Assembly (NCBI GenBank): GCA_964020975.1
Contig: OZ026622.1
Location: forward strand, 570,501 to 634,500
DNA: 64,000 bases
DNA from: Hermodice carunculata
Lineage: Eukaryota > Annelida > Polychaeta > Eunicida > Amphinomidae
Reading direction: 5' to 3'
A program made the translations under genes and the position numbers. Below the pieces are notes generated by a model, which was given only the letters and a program-made list of their open reading frames with translations, made no database searches and had not been told where the DNA came from. Below are positions 26,695-39,091 of the stretch, in pieces. Every line of letters starts with the position of its first letter. Within the stretch, counting starts at the first letter, position 1.

Positions 26695-28350
26695 AACTAG
26701 AACAGACTGATTTTCCAACAGAAAATCAAATGTCTCCCGGTGGAACACTTACGTCTCTGAATAAGCTACACGTGATAACAAATTACAAATGACCAAGTTT
26801 GCTTGAAAATTACAATCCTATTTTAGCTCTCACCTAGATACATTACTCTAGCAATTTTCATCAAGTTCTTCAAGACTTATTGCAGAGAAACCAATTTCAC
26901 ATAAATGACCCTGTGACCTTGAAAATTAGGTCAAGGTCACCCAAATACACTCCCAACCTAGGTCTTGCCTAGATACATAATCCTACCAAGTTTCATCAAA
27001 TTCCATCAAGTTCTTCAAGACTTATTGCACGGAAACCAATTTCACATAAGTGACCCTGTGACCTTGAGAATTTGCTCAAGGTCATCCAAATACAATCCCA
27101 ACCTAGGTCTTGCCAAGATACATAATCCTACCAAGTTTCATCAAATTCCATCAAGTTCTTCATGACTTATCGAACGAAACCAATTTCACATAAGTGACCC
27201 TGTGACCTTGAGAATTAAGTCAAGGTCACCCAAATACAATCCCAACCTAGGTCTTGCCTAGATACATAATCCTACCAAGTTTCATCAAATTCCATCAAGT
27301 TCTTCAAGACTTATCCCACGGAAACCAATTTCACACAAGTGACCCTGTGACCTTGAGAATTCGCTCAAGGTCATCCAAATACAATCCCAACCTAGCTCTT
27401 GCCAAGATACATAATCCTACCAAGTTTCATCAAACTCCATCAAGTTCTTCATGACTTAACGAACGAAAACCAATTTCACATAAGTGACCTTGAAAATTAA
27501 GTCAAGGTCACCCAAATGCAATCCCAACCTAGGTCTTGCCTAGATACATAATCCTACCAAGTTTCAGCTAATTCCATCAAGTTCTTCAAGACTTATCGAA
27601 CGGAAACCAATTTCACATAAGTGACCCTGTGACCTTGAGAATTCGCTCAAGGTCATCCAAATACAATCCCAACCTAGGTCTTGCCTAGATACATAATCCT
27701 ACCAAGTTTCAGCAAATTCCATCAAGTTCTTCATGACTTACCGAACGGAAACCAATTTCACATAAGTGACTCTGTGACCTTGAGAATTCGCTCAAGGTCA
27801 TCCAAATACAATCCCAACCTAGGTCTTGCCTAGATACATAATCGTCTTAAGTTTCAGCAAATTCCATCAAGTTCTTCAAGACTTATCGAACGGAAACCAA
27901 TTTCACATAAGTGACCCTGTGACCTTGAAAATTCGCTCAAGGTCATCCAAATACAATCCCAACCTAGGTCTTGCCTAGATACATAACCTTACCAAGTTTC
28001 ATTAAATTCCATCAAGTTCTTCAAGACTTATCGCACGGAAACCAATTTCACATAAGTGACCCTGTGACCTTGAGAATTCGCTCAAGGTCATCCAAATACA
28101 ATCCCAACCTAGGTCTTGCCTAGATACATAATCCTACCAAGTTTCATCAAATTCCATCAAGTCCTTCAAGACTTATCGCACGGAAACCAATTTCACATAA
28201 GTGACCCTGTGACCTTGAGAATTCGCTCAAGGTCATCCAAATACAATCCCAACCTAGGTCTTGCCTAGATACATAATCCTACCAAGTTTCATCAAATTCC
28301 ATCAAGTCCTTCAAGACTTATCGCACGGAAACCAAGTGTTGAAGAACCTG

Positions 28351-28388
<38 letters not shown>

Positions 28389-28462
28389 GAAGCAGAAGAA
28401 GAAGAAGCGGAAGAAACGGGCACTAAAACAATATGTCCCCCGGCTTCCACCGGGAGACATAA
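26695..28462 (+). mobile_element. HINE-2: hairpin-ended element with eleven ~145-bp core repeats
   Basis: The left end AACTAGAACAG is followed by a hairpin (GATTTTC, loop CAACA, GAAAATC; 26709-26727) and the subterminal motif ATGTCTCCCGGTGGAA (26730-26745). The core has about eleven tandem units whose anchor AGATACATAA falls at 26971, 27116, 27260, 27405, 27542, 27687, 27832, 27977, 28122 and 28267, a period of 145 bp. An older, divergent unit precedes them. Then come CAA repeats (28352-28387), GAA repeats, and a 3' hairpin at 28433-28460 whose right arm and loop (TTCCACCGGGAGACAT) are the exact inverse of the 5' motif over 16 bp. The unit has no similarity I can see to the HINE-1 core, but the architecture is the same. 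No protein is encoded. Confidence 0.8.
26830..28330 (+). repeat. 145-bp tandem array with paired TCAAGGTCA sites
   Basis: Each unit contains TGACCTTGAG, six bases (AATTCG in most units) and CTCAAGGTCA, an inverted pair of the nonamer TCAAGGTCA. The left units form dimers: the segment at 26965-27165 recurs at 27254-27454, 289 bp later. One unit (27405-27542) is 8 bp short, at the TGACC part. Units at the right end are nearly identical to each other, suggesting the newest amplification there. Confidence 0.9.
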
Positions 28463-29186
28463 TAAATAACATTACGTTCTCAGATTGGTTTAAAAATAAG
28501 CGAGAATTCTTTGTATTCCATTTTAGTAGTCTGTCTGGTCGCAGGGCAGGTAGTTTTTCCGTATACCTGTTTTGCGATTAGGCTCATGAATTTTAATGAG
28601 CACCATCAAGGGTATGAACATATCAGCCTCGTTTTCGATCCACTGCACATGCTCGTCTGCTCAGTGCAGCGGAAATGTCCATATTCGCCAGCATTTCAAA
28701 TGACTTATAATATCCTTTCTACTTGGTCAATGCGTGCAAGAAAACTGTAGCCAAGTGTACATGTTATTTTTAAATAAAATGTTATATTTTTCGCATGCAA
28801 GTTTCAGTATGAGTTATCTATTAATAATTGACTATCGACAATATAGCATCAATACGCTATTTTTGGCCGGTGCTGTATGGTATTGTCAACTCGTCCTATA
28901 CGAGTTAACTTATGCTGGTTTCCAGATTCCTTTAAAATCACAATCGTTACATGGGTTTAACACGTTAACAATCAGTTTTGGTACACCACTACTCGGCCAA
29001 TACCAGTGACATCACATTTCCGCGAAGCATCTTTGGAAAGCCGTGATGGAGGAATTCGAACGAGTGCCAGCTGTACGCAACAGAGGACGGAGAAATGGAG
29101 CAAATAAGTTCAGGTCTCTGGTCAGACATTTTAGCCATTTAACATTAATGTGATGTGTTGTCTTATTATTCATAGTCAATTAATAA
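28463..29186. other. No gene seen
   Basis: Unique sequence. Short + strand frames at 28511-29009 have no recognisable motif. Confidence 0.5.
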
Positions 29187-29305
29187 AATTATCATTAATC
29201 AGTAGTTTTCAGCTTGGCCCATTTACAGGTCCTCGGTCAGCCATATTGGCTGACCTCGGACCTGTGACTGGGCCAATATGAAAACTACTGATTAATAACA
29301 TAATA
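29187..29305. repeat. Long near-perfect hairpin (foldback MITE-like)
   Basis: Arms of about 48 bp starting ATTAATCAGTAGTTTTCA (from 29194) and closing TGAAAACTACTGATTAAT (to 29296) flank a 5-nt centre between GGCTGACC-type inner arms (GGTCAGCC/GGCTGACC). A few mismatches interrupt the stem, for example near TTTACAGG against CCTGTGAC. The outer AT-rich bases extend the pairing a little on both sides. The compact size and high GC of the inner stem suggest a foldback transposon or a transcribed hairpin. No target duplication is certain. Confidence 0.8.
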
Positions 29306-30334
29306 TTACAGGATAAAGTCGTCACTACCTGTCTGTTCATGGGATACAAGAAAATATCCACCTTCATCTTTTAATGACTCCTGATCACTCTGTTAGTGAT
29401 AATTAGTCGGCTTCCAGGAAGGGAGAAATTGTAATTTTGGTAGTTCACTTTTATTATTAATAACCTGGTATCCTATAATAACTATAGGGTATCCTGTGTT
29501 CGTGTGCGACCTCGATGCTGAAAAGTATTGTGATGCTGCGCGGCACGATAGTTTTATGTATAAACTAGTTGATGTCATTCTTGAAAATGAATTGTTGCTC
29601 CTGTATAGGTGGTATAAAGCGTTGAATTGCATTGTTAAATGGAATAACATTTCAGTGATCCCTTTTCAGTAAAACGTGGTGTGAGATATGGAGTATACTC
29701 TGTCCTCATCTGCTTAATATCATCTCAGTAATTTGTTGTTAGATCAAGAAGGCACTGATGGTGACTTACTGATTGGTAACAGTTTCGCTTATGGAATCAT
29801 TCTCTTGAGCCCAACAGTTCCCGGTTAACAGAGACTAATTGACAATTGTCGCTTTACTCTATAAATTCTTTACTTCCACCATGCTTTCGCAAAATCCTAC
29901 CAGTGTGCTTTACTACCCCCCCCCCCCCCCCACGTCGGACAGTAAGAGATCCCAAGCTGCAATTAGACAAAGCAGGAGACACGTACCGCCAGTTCCTTGA
30001 TGTACAACTGAACAGTCCGATATCGCTCCCTATGCGTCAGCAAAATCTATGGTCTCACAGACACTTTCTTTTCAATGTGAGGTGATAATTATTTTATTAT
30101 AGACTTTCTGCCATGTTTCCTTATTCTCAATTCTCATGTAATGTGAAAGTACCAGGGGGACCATAAAATATCCAGCGAGATCTCTCCTCTCCCTGATAAC
30201 TCCATGGAAACACGGAATGAGCCAATTCATTGAATATTTTCTTGGCCAAGAGAGCTAAATAATAATAGGTAAAATAAATACAATTTATTGTATCAAAGTT
30301 TGTATCATGTCACTTCTGATGCTTTGAGTTATTT
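29306..30334. other. No gene seen; 16-nt C run
   Basis: A run of 16 C lies at 29916-29931. Open frames here show no motif. Confidence 0.5.
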
Positions 30335-30920
30335 TCAATACATATATATATATATTTATTTGTCATCCTCTCCATTTTATGGATTACTAAAAAGACGAAG
30401 CTGCTCTTGTTCACAAACTATTGGGTGCCGAATTCACATTAATCGTTCATGTGCGGTGGTAGCTATTCGATATGTTGAGGAGGTAGTGTGCAAAATATAT
30501 GCGTTACCAGTGTTCCATGAAGTTTATTTATAGAATAAAGGTAGTATGCAATATATAATGGGACTTTTCTAGTGTGAGCATAACCTAAAACACTGCCCTG
30601 AAGTGTGTGTTGTGGGCAGTCCTGTGTCCTAGAGTATGGATCTTGTAGCTATCACAGACGTCGCCCCGGGGGCATGAATTAGTTTGCTCTATAGGCTGAG
30701 TAACAGAAGATGTACAGGTACACTCCAAAGACTGGCCAGTCAAGATGACGACCCCGATAATGCAAAACAGACCAGCATTTTTCGTCAAGTTTTCAAGTAA
30801 TGTAGCATAAAATAAACATTGTGATAAGTGTATTGTAGATAGATTAGTCTTTGTTCCTAAATACACAGTAGTTCTCTGGAATAATGACGAGGTGTACAAC
30901 ACTCGCAGCTCATGACCAAG
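30335..30920. repeat. Dispersed repeat R4, copy 1
   Basis: Aligned by eye with 40075-40550. Shared blocks include TTCACAAACTATTGGGTGC against TTACAAACCATTGGATGC, ATTCGATATGTTGAGGAGG against GTTCGATATTTTGAAGATG, GGGACTTTTCTAGTGTGA against TGGACTTTTCCAGTGTGA, and CGCCCCGGGGGCATGAATTA against CGCCCCGAGGCAATGAATTA. A further shared block ends GTGYACAACACTC. The copies are well diverged. On the minus strand an open frame of 149 codons (30585-31034) spans this repeat and one of 132 codons spans the other, but their residues barely agree, so I do not call a gene. Confidence 0.6.
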
Positions 30921-31357
30921 AATATTGTGCTTCCATTCACTCATGTTTTCCGATACTGCAATTGTGCTTTTTGGCTGCGACGCAGGTTTTCGGCGAAATG
31001 ATTTCCCCAAAATGAAACACCAACAACAAAACAAGCAAAAAAAAAAAAAGAAAAAAAAAAGAAAAAGAAAGGTTTGAACTGGTATGCTATTCAGTTCACA
31101 AATTACAGTATAAAGTTACAGCTTCGCAGCATAAATGCAACTTACTGTGGTGAAAATTTCGCACACGAGATAATTTTAAAGTAAGACATTCATGTGGTAC
31201 TTTTTGTGTTCCTAATGGGCCGTTGCTTTTTTATTGTTGCGTGTCATATATATTATTTTATTAAATTATAAATATAAATGCAAGATTAATTGATGTTAAA
31301 AAAAAGATGTAGACTATATTCCAAATTTGTCTTTTTCGCTGAAGAAATTTATAAGAA
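30921..31357. other. No gene seen; A-rich tract
   Basis: Contains an impure A/AAAG tract at 31031-31072 and otherwise unique AT-rich sequence. Confidence 0.5.
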
Positions 31358-32512
<1,155 letters not shown>

Positions 32513-34085
32513 TGAACCTCCGCCGTCTTCTCCAATTCGACGCACTGGACATACGTTTTAAAGAAAATAACTTAGTTTTTGCAGTAAAATATAATTCTCC
32601 TCACCACCATAAAATATCACTTGCACAAAAACAATAATTACAATAAACAGAATGGCTGCCATGGAGCGGAACGGAACTGAAGGGAACAGACAAGAACAAA
32701 ATTAAAACGCATTTATCACAGATTTTCCTGGCACATAAATTAATCTCTCTTCATTCTTTGTATTCCGTTCAACAAAGTTTAGTGGCGCAAAAAGCATAGA
32801 CATTTAGGAAACATGATATAAATGGTATAAATAACATGCTAAAATCACGTGAACGCTATCGGGAAGTGAATATATACTAACAGGTGGACCATCTCGAAAT
32901 GAATTCTGATTTGTGTGTATCTTTTTCGACGTTTACTTATGCTTCAGTCAGCTTCGAGTGCCAGTGGGTTGGCGACAACTTAAGTTTGCATCAAATAAGA
33001 TATACATTATATGTTATAAAGGGGACGTGACTTCCGTAGCACAAAGGAGGACAGAATTAAAATAATAAATATTTATTGTTGTCTCCTTCTCTTCTTCATG
33101 GAAAATTCATGTACATCCCTATTCTGGGTCCTCGCAATATGTTAAGTCATTTTGCATAAGAATATTCCGAAAGCTGTTCCATTATTGATTGCCTTGTTTG
33201 AAATAATTCTTTCTAATTTCATTGGAATGCTGTTGTCTGAACTAGCTATTCATATACTCTGTTGAAACTAGGTGATACTTGAAAGTCATATCCATATGGA
33301 TGATACCTACAAGTCATATTCACATAGGTATAGCGATACCGGATGGTTTTCTACCTTAGGGGGGTCATACTAACTGCCATTTATGTATGGCAATTGTTCT
33401 TTTTTTTCCCTAATTTATCTTCGGGTTATACTTATGTATTTTGCTCAGTAAACTAAAAATGTGCAATAATTGTATGTTAATAATATGTCTTATAAAAAAT
33501 CTTAACATTAATGTGAATTCTCCATGGGATAAGTCACATGGGTATCACTAACATGGCCAATCCAGCAGTACGTATAGTACATAAAGTGCACCTCATGATT
33601 AAGAATGCGTGTCACGCTGTTAGTCAAACTTCCTGTTAGAGGGTAAAGAACATGCTTTGTTACATTAAACATGTTATCGTACAATGGACAAATTAAGGCA
33701 CTCTACACGAGCATGGGACTGGGAAAAACAAGGACTGGGCTTATGGTACTCTTTTTCCCAACGGCTCTTTTGGACTGCCTGTCCTTCACTTCTGTTTGGA
33801 AACATTGCTGCAGGCGTAAACAATAAATAAAAGGTCCTAAATAAAATGTACAAGGTACAGAGTGAACCCCGTCTGTCATAAAGCAATGGACCAGGAAAGA
33901 ACTGCTTAATTCTTTTACCGGGTATAATCTATCATTACACGGACAGCGCTAATGACGGTTCTTTTTTAGTTTTCTAAAAGGGCCTTTCTTCTACATCCCA
34001 AATTCAATTATGGTTTTGAATCTCTGTCACTTAAAGTCCTCGTTACAAACACATTTGCACAATCGTGGGCGCGCACGTTTTTTTT
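32513..34085. other. No gene seen
   Basis: Unique AT-rich sequence. A small direct repeat (phrases around GATACYT-NAAGTCATAT at 33271 and 33300) is the only internal repeat noticed. Confidence 0.5.
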
Positions 34086-34095
34086 TCTTTATTAA

Positions 34096-34171
<76 letters not shown>

Positions 34172-34192
34172 GTTATTATTATTATTATTATT

Positions 34193-34266
<74 letters not shown>

Positions 34267-34333
34267 CATTATTATTATCATCATCATCATCATCATTATT
34301 ATTTATTATTTACGTATTTATTTATTTATCTAT

Positions 34334-34376
<43 letters not shown>

Positions 34377-34396
34377 TTTTATTTTATTTTTATAGA
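34086..34396. repeat. Compound (ATT)n/(ATC)n/(TATT)n microsatellite
   Basis: ATT repeats (about 34095-34190), ATC repeats (about 34192-34240), mixed ATT/ATC to about 34300, then TATT tetranucleotides to about 34378. The long Ile/Leu/Ser/Met open frames on both strands are translations of this array. Confidence 0.97.
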
Positions 34397-35116
34397 TAAC
34401 ATGTATACGGATACGGCTGACTTAGGTAGGGTTTTATAAACGATATATTTAGGTGTACAGTCTTTGGACGGTTTCCCAAATGAGATTATATGAGCAACAA
34501 TGTAACGGAAACAAACCAATGCATGAGGCTAAACCAGATTGAACATCAGCAGACAACCAATGTAACCTATGAACACTAGTATACAGTAACAACCATACCT
34601 GTGTTTACTTCTTACTTCGGTTAAACCGGTCCATGAGAAACTCCACACACAAAACATGCCCATGTGAACAAAACGCAACAAATCAGAGGAGGCGCCATTG
34701 TAAATGAACGTGATTGGTCACCAGGGTGACCCATTGGGATCTCAGTACTGTTTAACCGGTAAAACGTCACGGACCTTTTTTTTTCCAATTTGACCGGAAA
34801 GCAGCAAAGAGACTTATTGATCACTTCTATCTGAACTTTATCCACAGTATCTGATGAACACACAGAGGTACACAAATGCTTAGCAGCCAGGTTTCAAAAA
34901 TGCAATAACTGCCAACCGATTTAAAGTAAGAAAATGTCAAGGAGCTAAACAACCGAAGAAGGAGGTAACAGTTGATGCTCTGCAAGATCGTAGACGCCTG
35001 ACACGTCAGTTAATATAACTTTTTCATGGCAGTGTTCTTAAACATGATCCGGTGGGGTGGCGTGTGAAATATAGAATGGTCTGTGCAGTTCTTCGTGTTC
35101 TTGTTTTAAGGCAATT
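34397..35116. other. No gene seen
   Basis: Unique sequence with no recognised gene. Confidence 0.5.
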
Positions 35117-35301
35117 GAAGGGGGGTAAAGGGGGGTTTGAGTTCGCTGGTACAGGTAATTATTTTTCTACAGTACGCAGTACGGAAAATGAAAATCTTTT
35201 AAATATTTTGTATAGTACGAAGTACGTAAAATAAGAGGGCTTCCAGTACGGTAAATAAAAAGCCCCAGTACGCCAGTACGGGAAACCCCTTACCCACCCT
35301 C
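35117..35301 (-). mobile_element. MITE-1 copy (reverse), about 185 bp
   Basis: Reverse-complement copy of the elements at 59823-60013 and 60266-60455. It starts GAAGGGGGGTAAAGG and ends CCCACCCTC. The interior is packed with GTAC words (GTACGCAGTACG, GTACGAAGTACG, GTACGCCAGTACG). The flanking hexamers GCAATT and GTAATT agree at five of six positions, consistent with a 6-bp target duplication. No coding capacity, so a non-autonomous DNA element. Confidence 0.85.
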
Positions 35302-36753
35302 GTAATTGTGAGCGTTCATATAAGGCCGTCAGAAAAGCCACAGTAAAAGCGTTCAAATATTTGAATGGTCTTGGACTTAGTACCCAGGTACGTTGCTGAC
35401 ACAGGGAAGTTTAATCTAGAAAAAAAAACAACAACAACAAAATCCAAGAGGAATATAGAAAGAAATCAGCGCCCGTCTTTACAACGGCAGCGACGGACGG
35501 CTATGGTGACCAGGAAAGTGTGGCACAGCATGTCGTGGTATCTTTGATACGGCCATACTGTACGAGTATTGTTACAAATAAAGTACAGATAATGATCAGG
35601 TAGCCCCACAATGCCACACACACCACAACGGTTTTATTTAACCACATCAGACCTACCACTGAGTTATGTAATTGTAAGTGCGTAAACTGCTACTTCAAAG
35701 AGCTCATAATGCAAATGTAAATAATAATATAATTCTTATACCAACCTGGAATCACAACATTACTTTGCTAAAACTTTACGTTGACGCGATGATTAGGTTA
35801 CAAAGGTTACAGGAAAACTAAAACCCAACACAACTATGATACAGTTTCCATTCATTTTATCATATTTTTACCGGCAACTTTCACCAACAATTTTTCCCTA
35901 AATTCGCTAATGCGTTGGGTGAAATCGAACAACTTACTGTCTTGCACACTTCGAGTTTCAGTGGAACAAACAGACCAAAAGAGAAATGTGTTGAGCGCGA
36001 AGTATCAAGTAAGGGTAATCATGCTTTTGTCTGTAGGAATGATTGTATTAGCACACGTACAGACATTTGCCCACGTTTGGTGTCACTACTGCCTGTCTCT
36101 AAGTCCCACTTTGGTCACATAAATTCGATCCCTTCGAGACTCAGATTGTCTTGTATAAGTTGGAGCTTGTACTCCCAGGCACCGTGATGCCCCCGTTGTA
36201 AAGGGGTAGTTTTATCCAATAAAATTGCACGGTATTGTAGACAAGTTTGTTTTCGTTCATAAGGCAATACTTGAAGATACACCTGGATATTTGCTTAATG
36301 AATTCACAAACAATAACTTTGTTAGTTTCTATGGGAGAAATTCTACGGACAAGTCGCATATTATAAGACATCATCTTATACATTAGGTTAAGAGTTTTGG
36401 CGTATCTCGTATCGTATAAGGACAACTATTGCAGAATGGTATACAACGCATCGCAAGTTAGCAAACTTCAAGAATTATAGCAGTCAATACCTCAGTTCTA
36501 CTAAGACTTTGGACCAAATGGTCAATTTAAATTTGTACTGTGAATGACATTAATTTTGTGAATTTTTGTATACTGAATTGTAATTCCTATATTTTAGTTT
36601 GAGAGTGCACGTTCATATAAATGTGACGCTCGGCCTACTTACAGCTTGTCACTATAAGCCCAGTCACCGAGAATAAATCAAGTTGCATAGCATTATATTG
36701 TGCTGTGTTGTGTTATGATATCTCATGGGCACGACATGGCTCCGTAGTTAAAC
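35302..36753. other. No gene seen
   Basis: Unique sequence. Overlapping + strand frames at 35910-36187 have no recognisable motif. Confidence 0.5.
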
Positions 36754-37113
36754 ATGTTCGGCCTAACCACCCTTGACTGCCCTTGCACTAGAATGATACC
36801 CTGTAAAAGAGGTTGCAGCAGCAACATGGATCGATGCTGCTGTAGCATCACTCTGACGATGACGAAATCTTGCGCACTACATCGCGCTGCCTGCTACGGC
36901 TACACACTGTCCGTCACCGCCACCAATCCAATGAGCTGCAGTCACCGATGCCTGTACAGTTTTAAATTTCACACAAGACCTCTGAGAGGCCAGTCCCGTG
37001 TAATTGCTATATCATTTGAATATCAGCAGAGCTTATCAGTCTATTTAAGTGTTGTTTCACTACATAAGCATACGATCCCTGATAAATGTGTATGGCCAAG
37101 CAAACGTATATAA
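36754..37113 (+). other. Unrecognised Cys-rich open frame, 119 codons
   Basis: Starts with ATG and reads MFGLTTLDCPCTRMIPCKRG, then CSSNMDRCCCSITL, CALHRAACYGYTL and CSHRCLYSF. It has about fifteen Cys, mostly in the first two thirds. The DNA from 36820 to 36960 is more GC-rich than its surroundings. Residues 1-20 are not a clear signal peptide. This might be a small Cys-rich peptide exon or chance in a GC-richer patch. Confidence 0.15.
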
Positions 37114-37379
37114 TTATATAGTATACAATCAGTCCCCATGACGTCACACACATACATAAATATAGCTCGTAACTCCTGTTTCGTAGGTTGACACTGGACA
37201 CTTGTGTGGAAATCCTCGTTCTGTTCCATTTGGTCTTGAAATCATGTTTTCTGTTTTCTTTTTACATTTTTTTTGGGGGGGGGGGGGAGTCTGTACACGG
37301 CAACCATAGGTTTTAAACATTTACATCTTAAATTTTGCGAAACATGTTTTCACGCTAATATGGAAACATACAGTGGATG
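37114..37379. other. Spacer with 13-nt G run
   Basis: T-rich stretch followed by 13 G at 37275-37287. No gene seen. Confidence 0.5.
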
Positions 37380-37490
<111 letters not shown>

Positions 37491-38569
37491 GTTGGTTCAT
37501 GCCCTCGTATTGCATTTGGAACAACTCGACACCCACGATGGGTACGATAGGTTGAAAGCCGAGACCCGGTGCAACTATACGGACTGAAACTGTTTAAGGA
37601 ACCGGTTCACACAGAAACAATACAACCTCGTCAAAATGACCCCATGTCACTCCTGGCACATTTGTCTGTTCAAAACAACCTGGTTTTAAAACGCCAGAAA
37701 CTCACCCATCTTGTCGTAGTGCAGGGTATCCCTCTTTTGCGTTTTCATGGTTCGCAGTAAAGTTTTCTCCGGCCCGAAAAACTTACGAGGTGTACAGTTT
37801 CGTGCTTGAACTAAATAGTACCCTTCATGAGTATTAGAGAACACGTAAGGTTTGTCAATGGGTCACCCGGCAAGAATAAAATGAACGCTAGAAAAAAATT
37901 TATGAAGCAAGCAAATGACTGTACAGTGCATGTCTGTTGGCACAAAATCCTTAATAAGACTTTGCTCGAGTATCTAAGCCGAAATTTTCCAGTTGGTCGC
38001 ATGAGGAATATGTATTGCATGAGCCAGGCGGAGAAAGTGGAAAGGCATGTTATATCATAGGTCGCTACGTATTTTGCTGCACATCATTATTATTGTAATG
38101 ATTATATTTTGGGATATTAATAGCACTGAAGAAGAACCATTGAACTGGCAAGTTCTGTATGGTAAATAGAGAAGCATTCTCTGTCAATCATTTACACATT
38201 TAAGTCATCCCACACAAAATAAGCTTTTTGAACTTGTCAGGCTTTTTCCCTCACCTGTTTCTCAGTGACTGACCGTATACGTCGCACTGCATGCAAAACT
38301 AAGTCAACAGCAACAACAGGGGGAGTGGTTTAGATATCCGTAATTAGTTTGGTTTAAAAACATGCCATTTTAAAGAAAATTGTCATGGTAATTAATGTGT
38401 GATTCCTTCGGAATACTATGCATTAGGACTGATAAAAGATAATCTCAATTGAGCCAAATTGGCTGATATACTTAACTCTCAAGTACTGACTGCTTAATAA
38501 CTGATAGTGTAGGGTAAAATGTACTGGAAGCATGTTGCCATTCCCCTCTCCTTACACACAGAGATACAC

Positions 38570-38571
<2 letters not shown>
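37491..38571. other. No gene seen
   Basis: Unique sequence. Frames at 37811-38060 overlap on both strands and show no family motif. Confidence 0.45.
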
Positions 38572-38606
<35 letters not shown>

Positions 38607-38609
38607 AGA

Positions 38610-38676
<67 letters not shown>
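38572..38676 (+). repeat. (GA)n microsatellite
   Basis: Nearly pure GA array with three GAAGA-type interruptions around 38600-38618. Confidence 0.97.
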
Positions 38677-38679
<3 letters not shown>

Positions 38680-38770
38680 AGTTCTTGGATAACCCTCAAC
38701 CCTCGGCCCCTGGTGTCGCGACACTCGGTTTGTCCACCTCTACCTGGTAATAAAATTGGCCGTATGACTT

Positions 38771-38838
38771 GTCATGTCTATGTCCCGACACAGACATTCT
38801 GGTTTTCCTAGCCTGCAGTTCTTTCTTTCTTCATTCAA
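38771..38838 (-). mobile_element. HINE-1 copy H: isolated 3' end (reverse)
   Basis: Read on the minus strand this is the HINE-1 3' terminus: a GAAA/GAAAG tract (about 38817-38832), the linker phrase CTAGGAAAACCAGA, and a hairpin at 38774-38797 with arms ATGTCTGTGT and ACATAGACAT (one mismatch) around a 4-nt loop. No core units follow, so only the tail end survives or inserted. Confidence 0.75.
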
Positions 38839-39061
38839 TTACAAGTGCCTTCTGCTGTGCCCAGGTAACAAATTGAACTGACGTCAAAGGAGGTAATGTG
38901 TAGGCCTAAAAGGGGCAAGAACATCCACTTTAAACATGTTTCAACAAATGTCCAAGTTACAGAAGACCTAACAAAAATATATGTGTGGTTTCGATAACCC
39001 GACCGACCCCACGGAAATTGAAAGGCCCTAGTCCCGACCTTAAATAATTATTATGAAATAT
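38839..39061. other. No feature recognised
   Basis: Unique sequence between the HINE-1 end and a short TA patch (39062-39091). Confidence 0.4.
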
Positions 39062-39091
39062 AATATATATATATGTATATATATATATAAT

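Noticed and set aside
26830-28330. Treating the 145-bp array as a centromeric-type satellite
   Set aside because: It is bounded on both sides by matching subterminal motifs and a 3' hairpin, so it is the core of a discrete mobile element.
26965-28581. Repeated short frames starting PRYIILPSFIKFHQVLQDL
   Set aside because: They recur because the 145-bp unit recurs; stops in each unit and lack of a longer frame argue against protein.
30585-31034. 149-codon minus-strand frame and its 132-codon counterpart at 40185-40583
   Set aside because: Although the DNA is related, the residues hardly agree and reading frames are not conserved, so they are likely chance.
34010-34439. Long open frames rich in Ile, Leu, Ser or Met over 34.0-34.4 kb
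   Set aside because: They are translations of ATT/ATC/TATT microsatellites on both strands, with no unique protein sequence.
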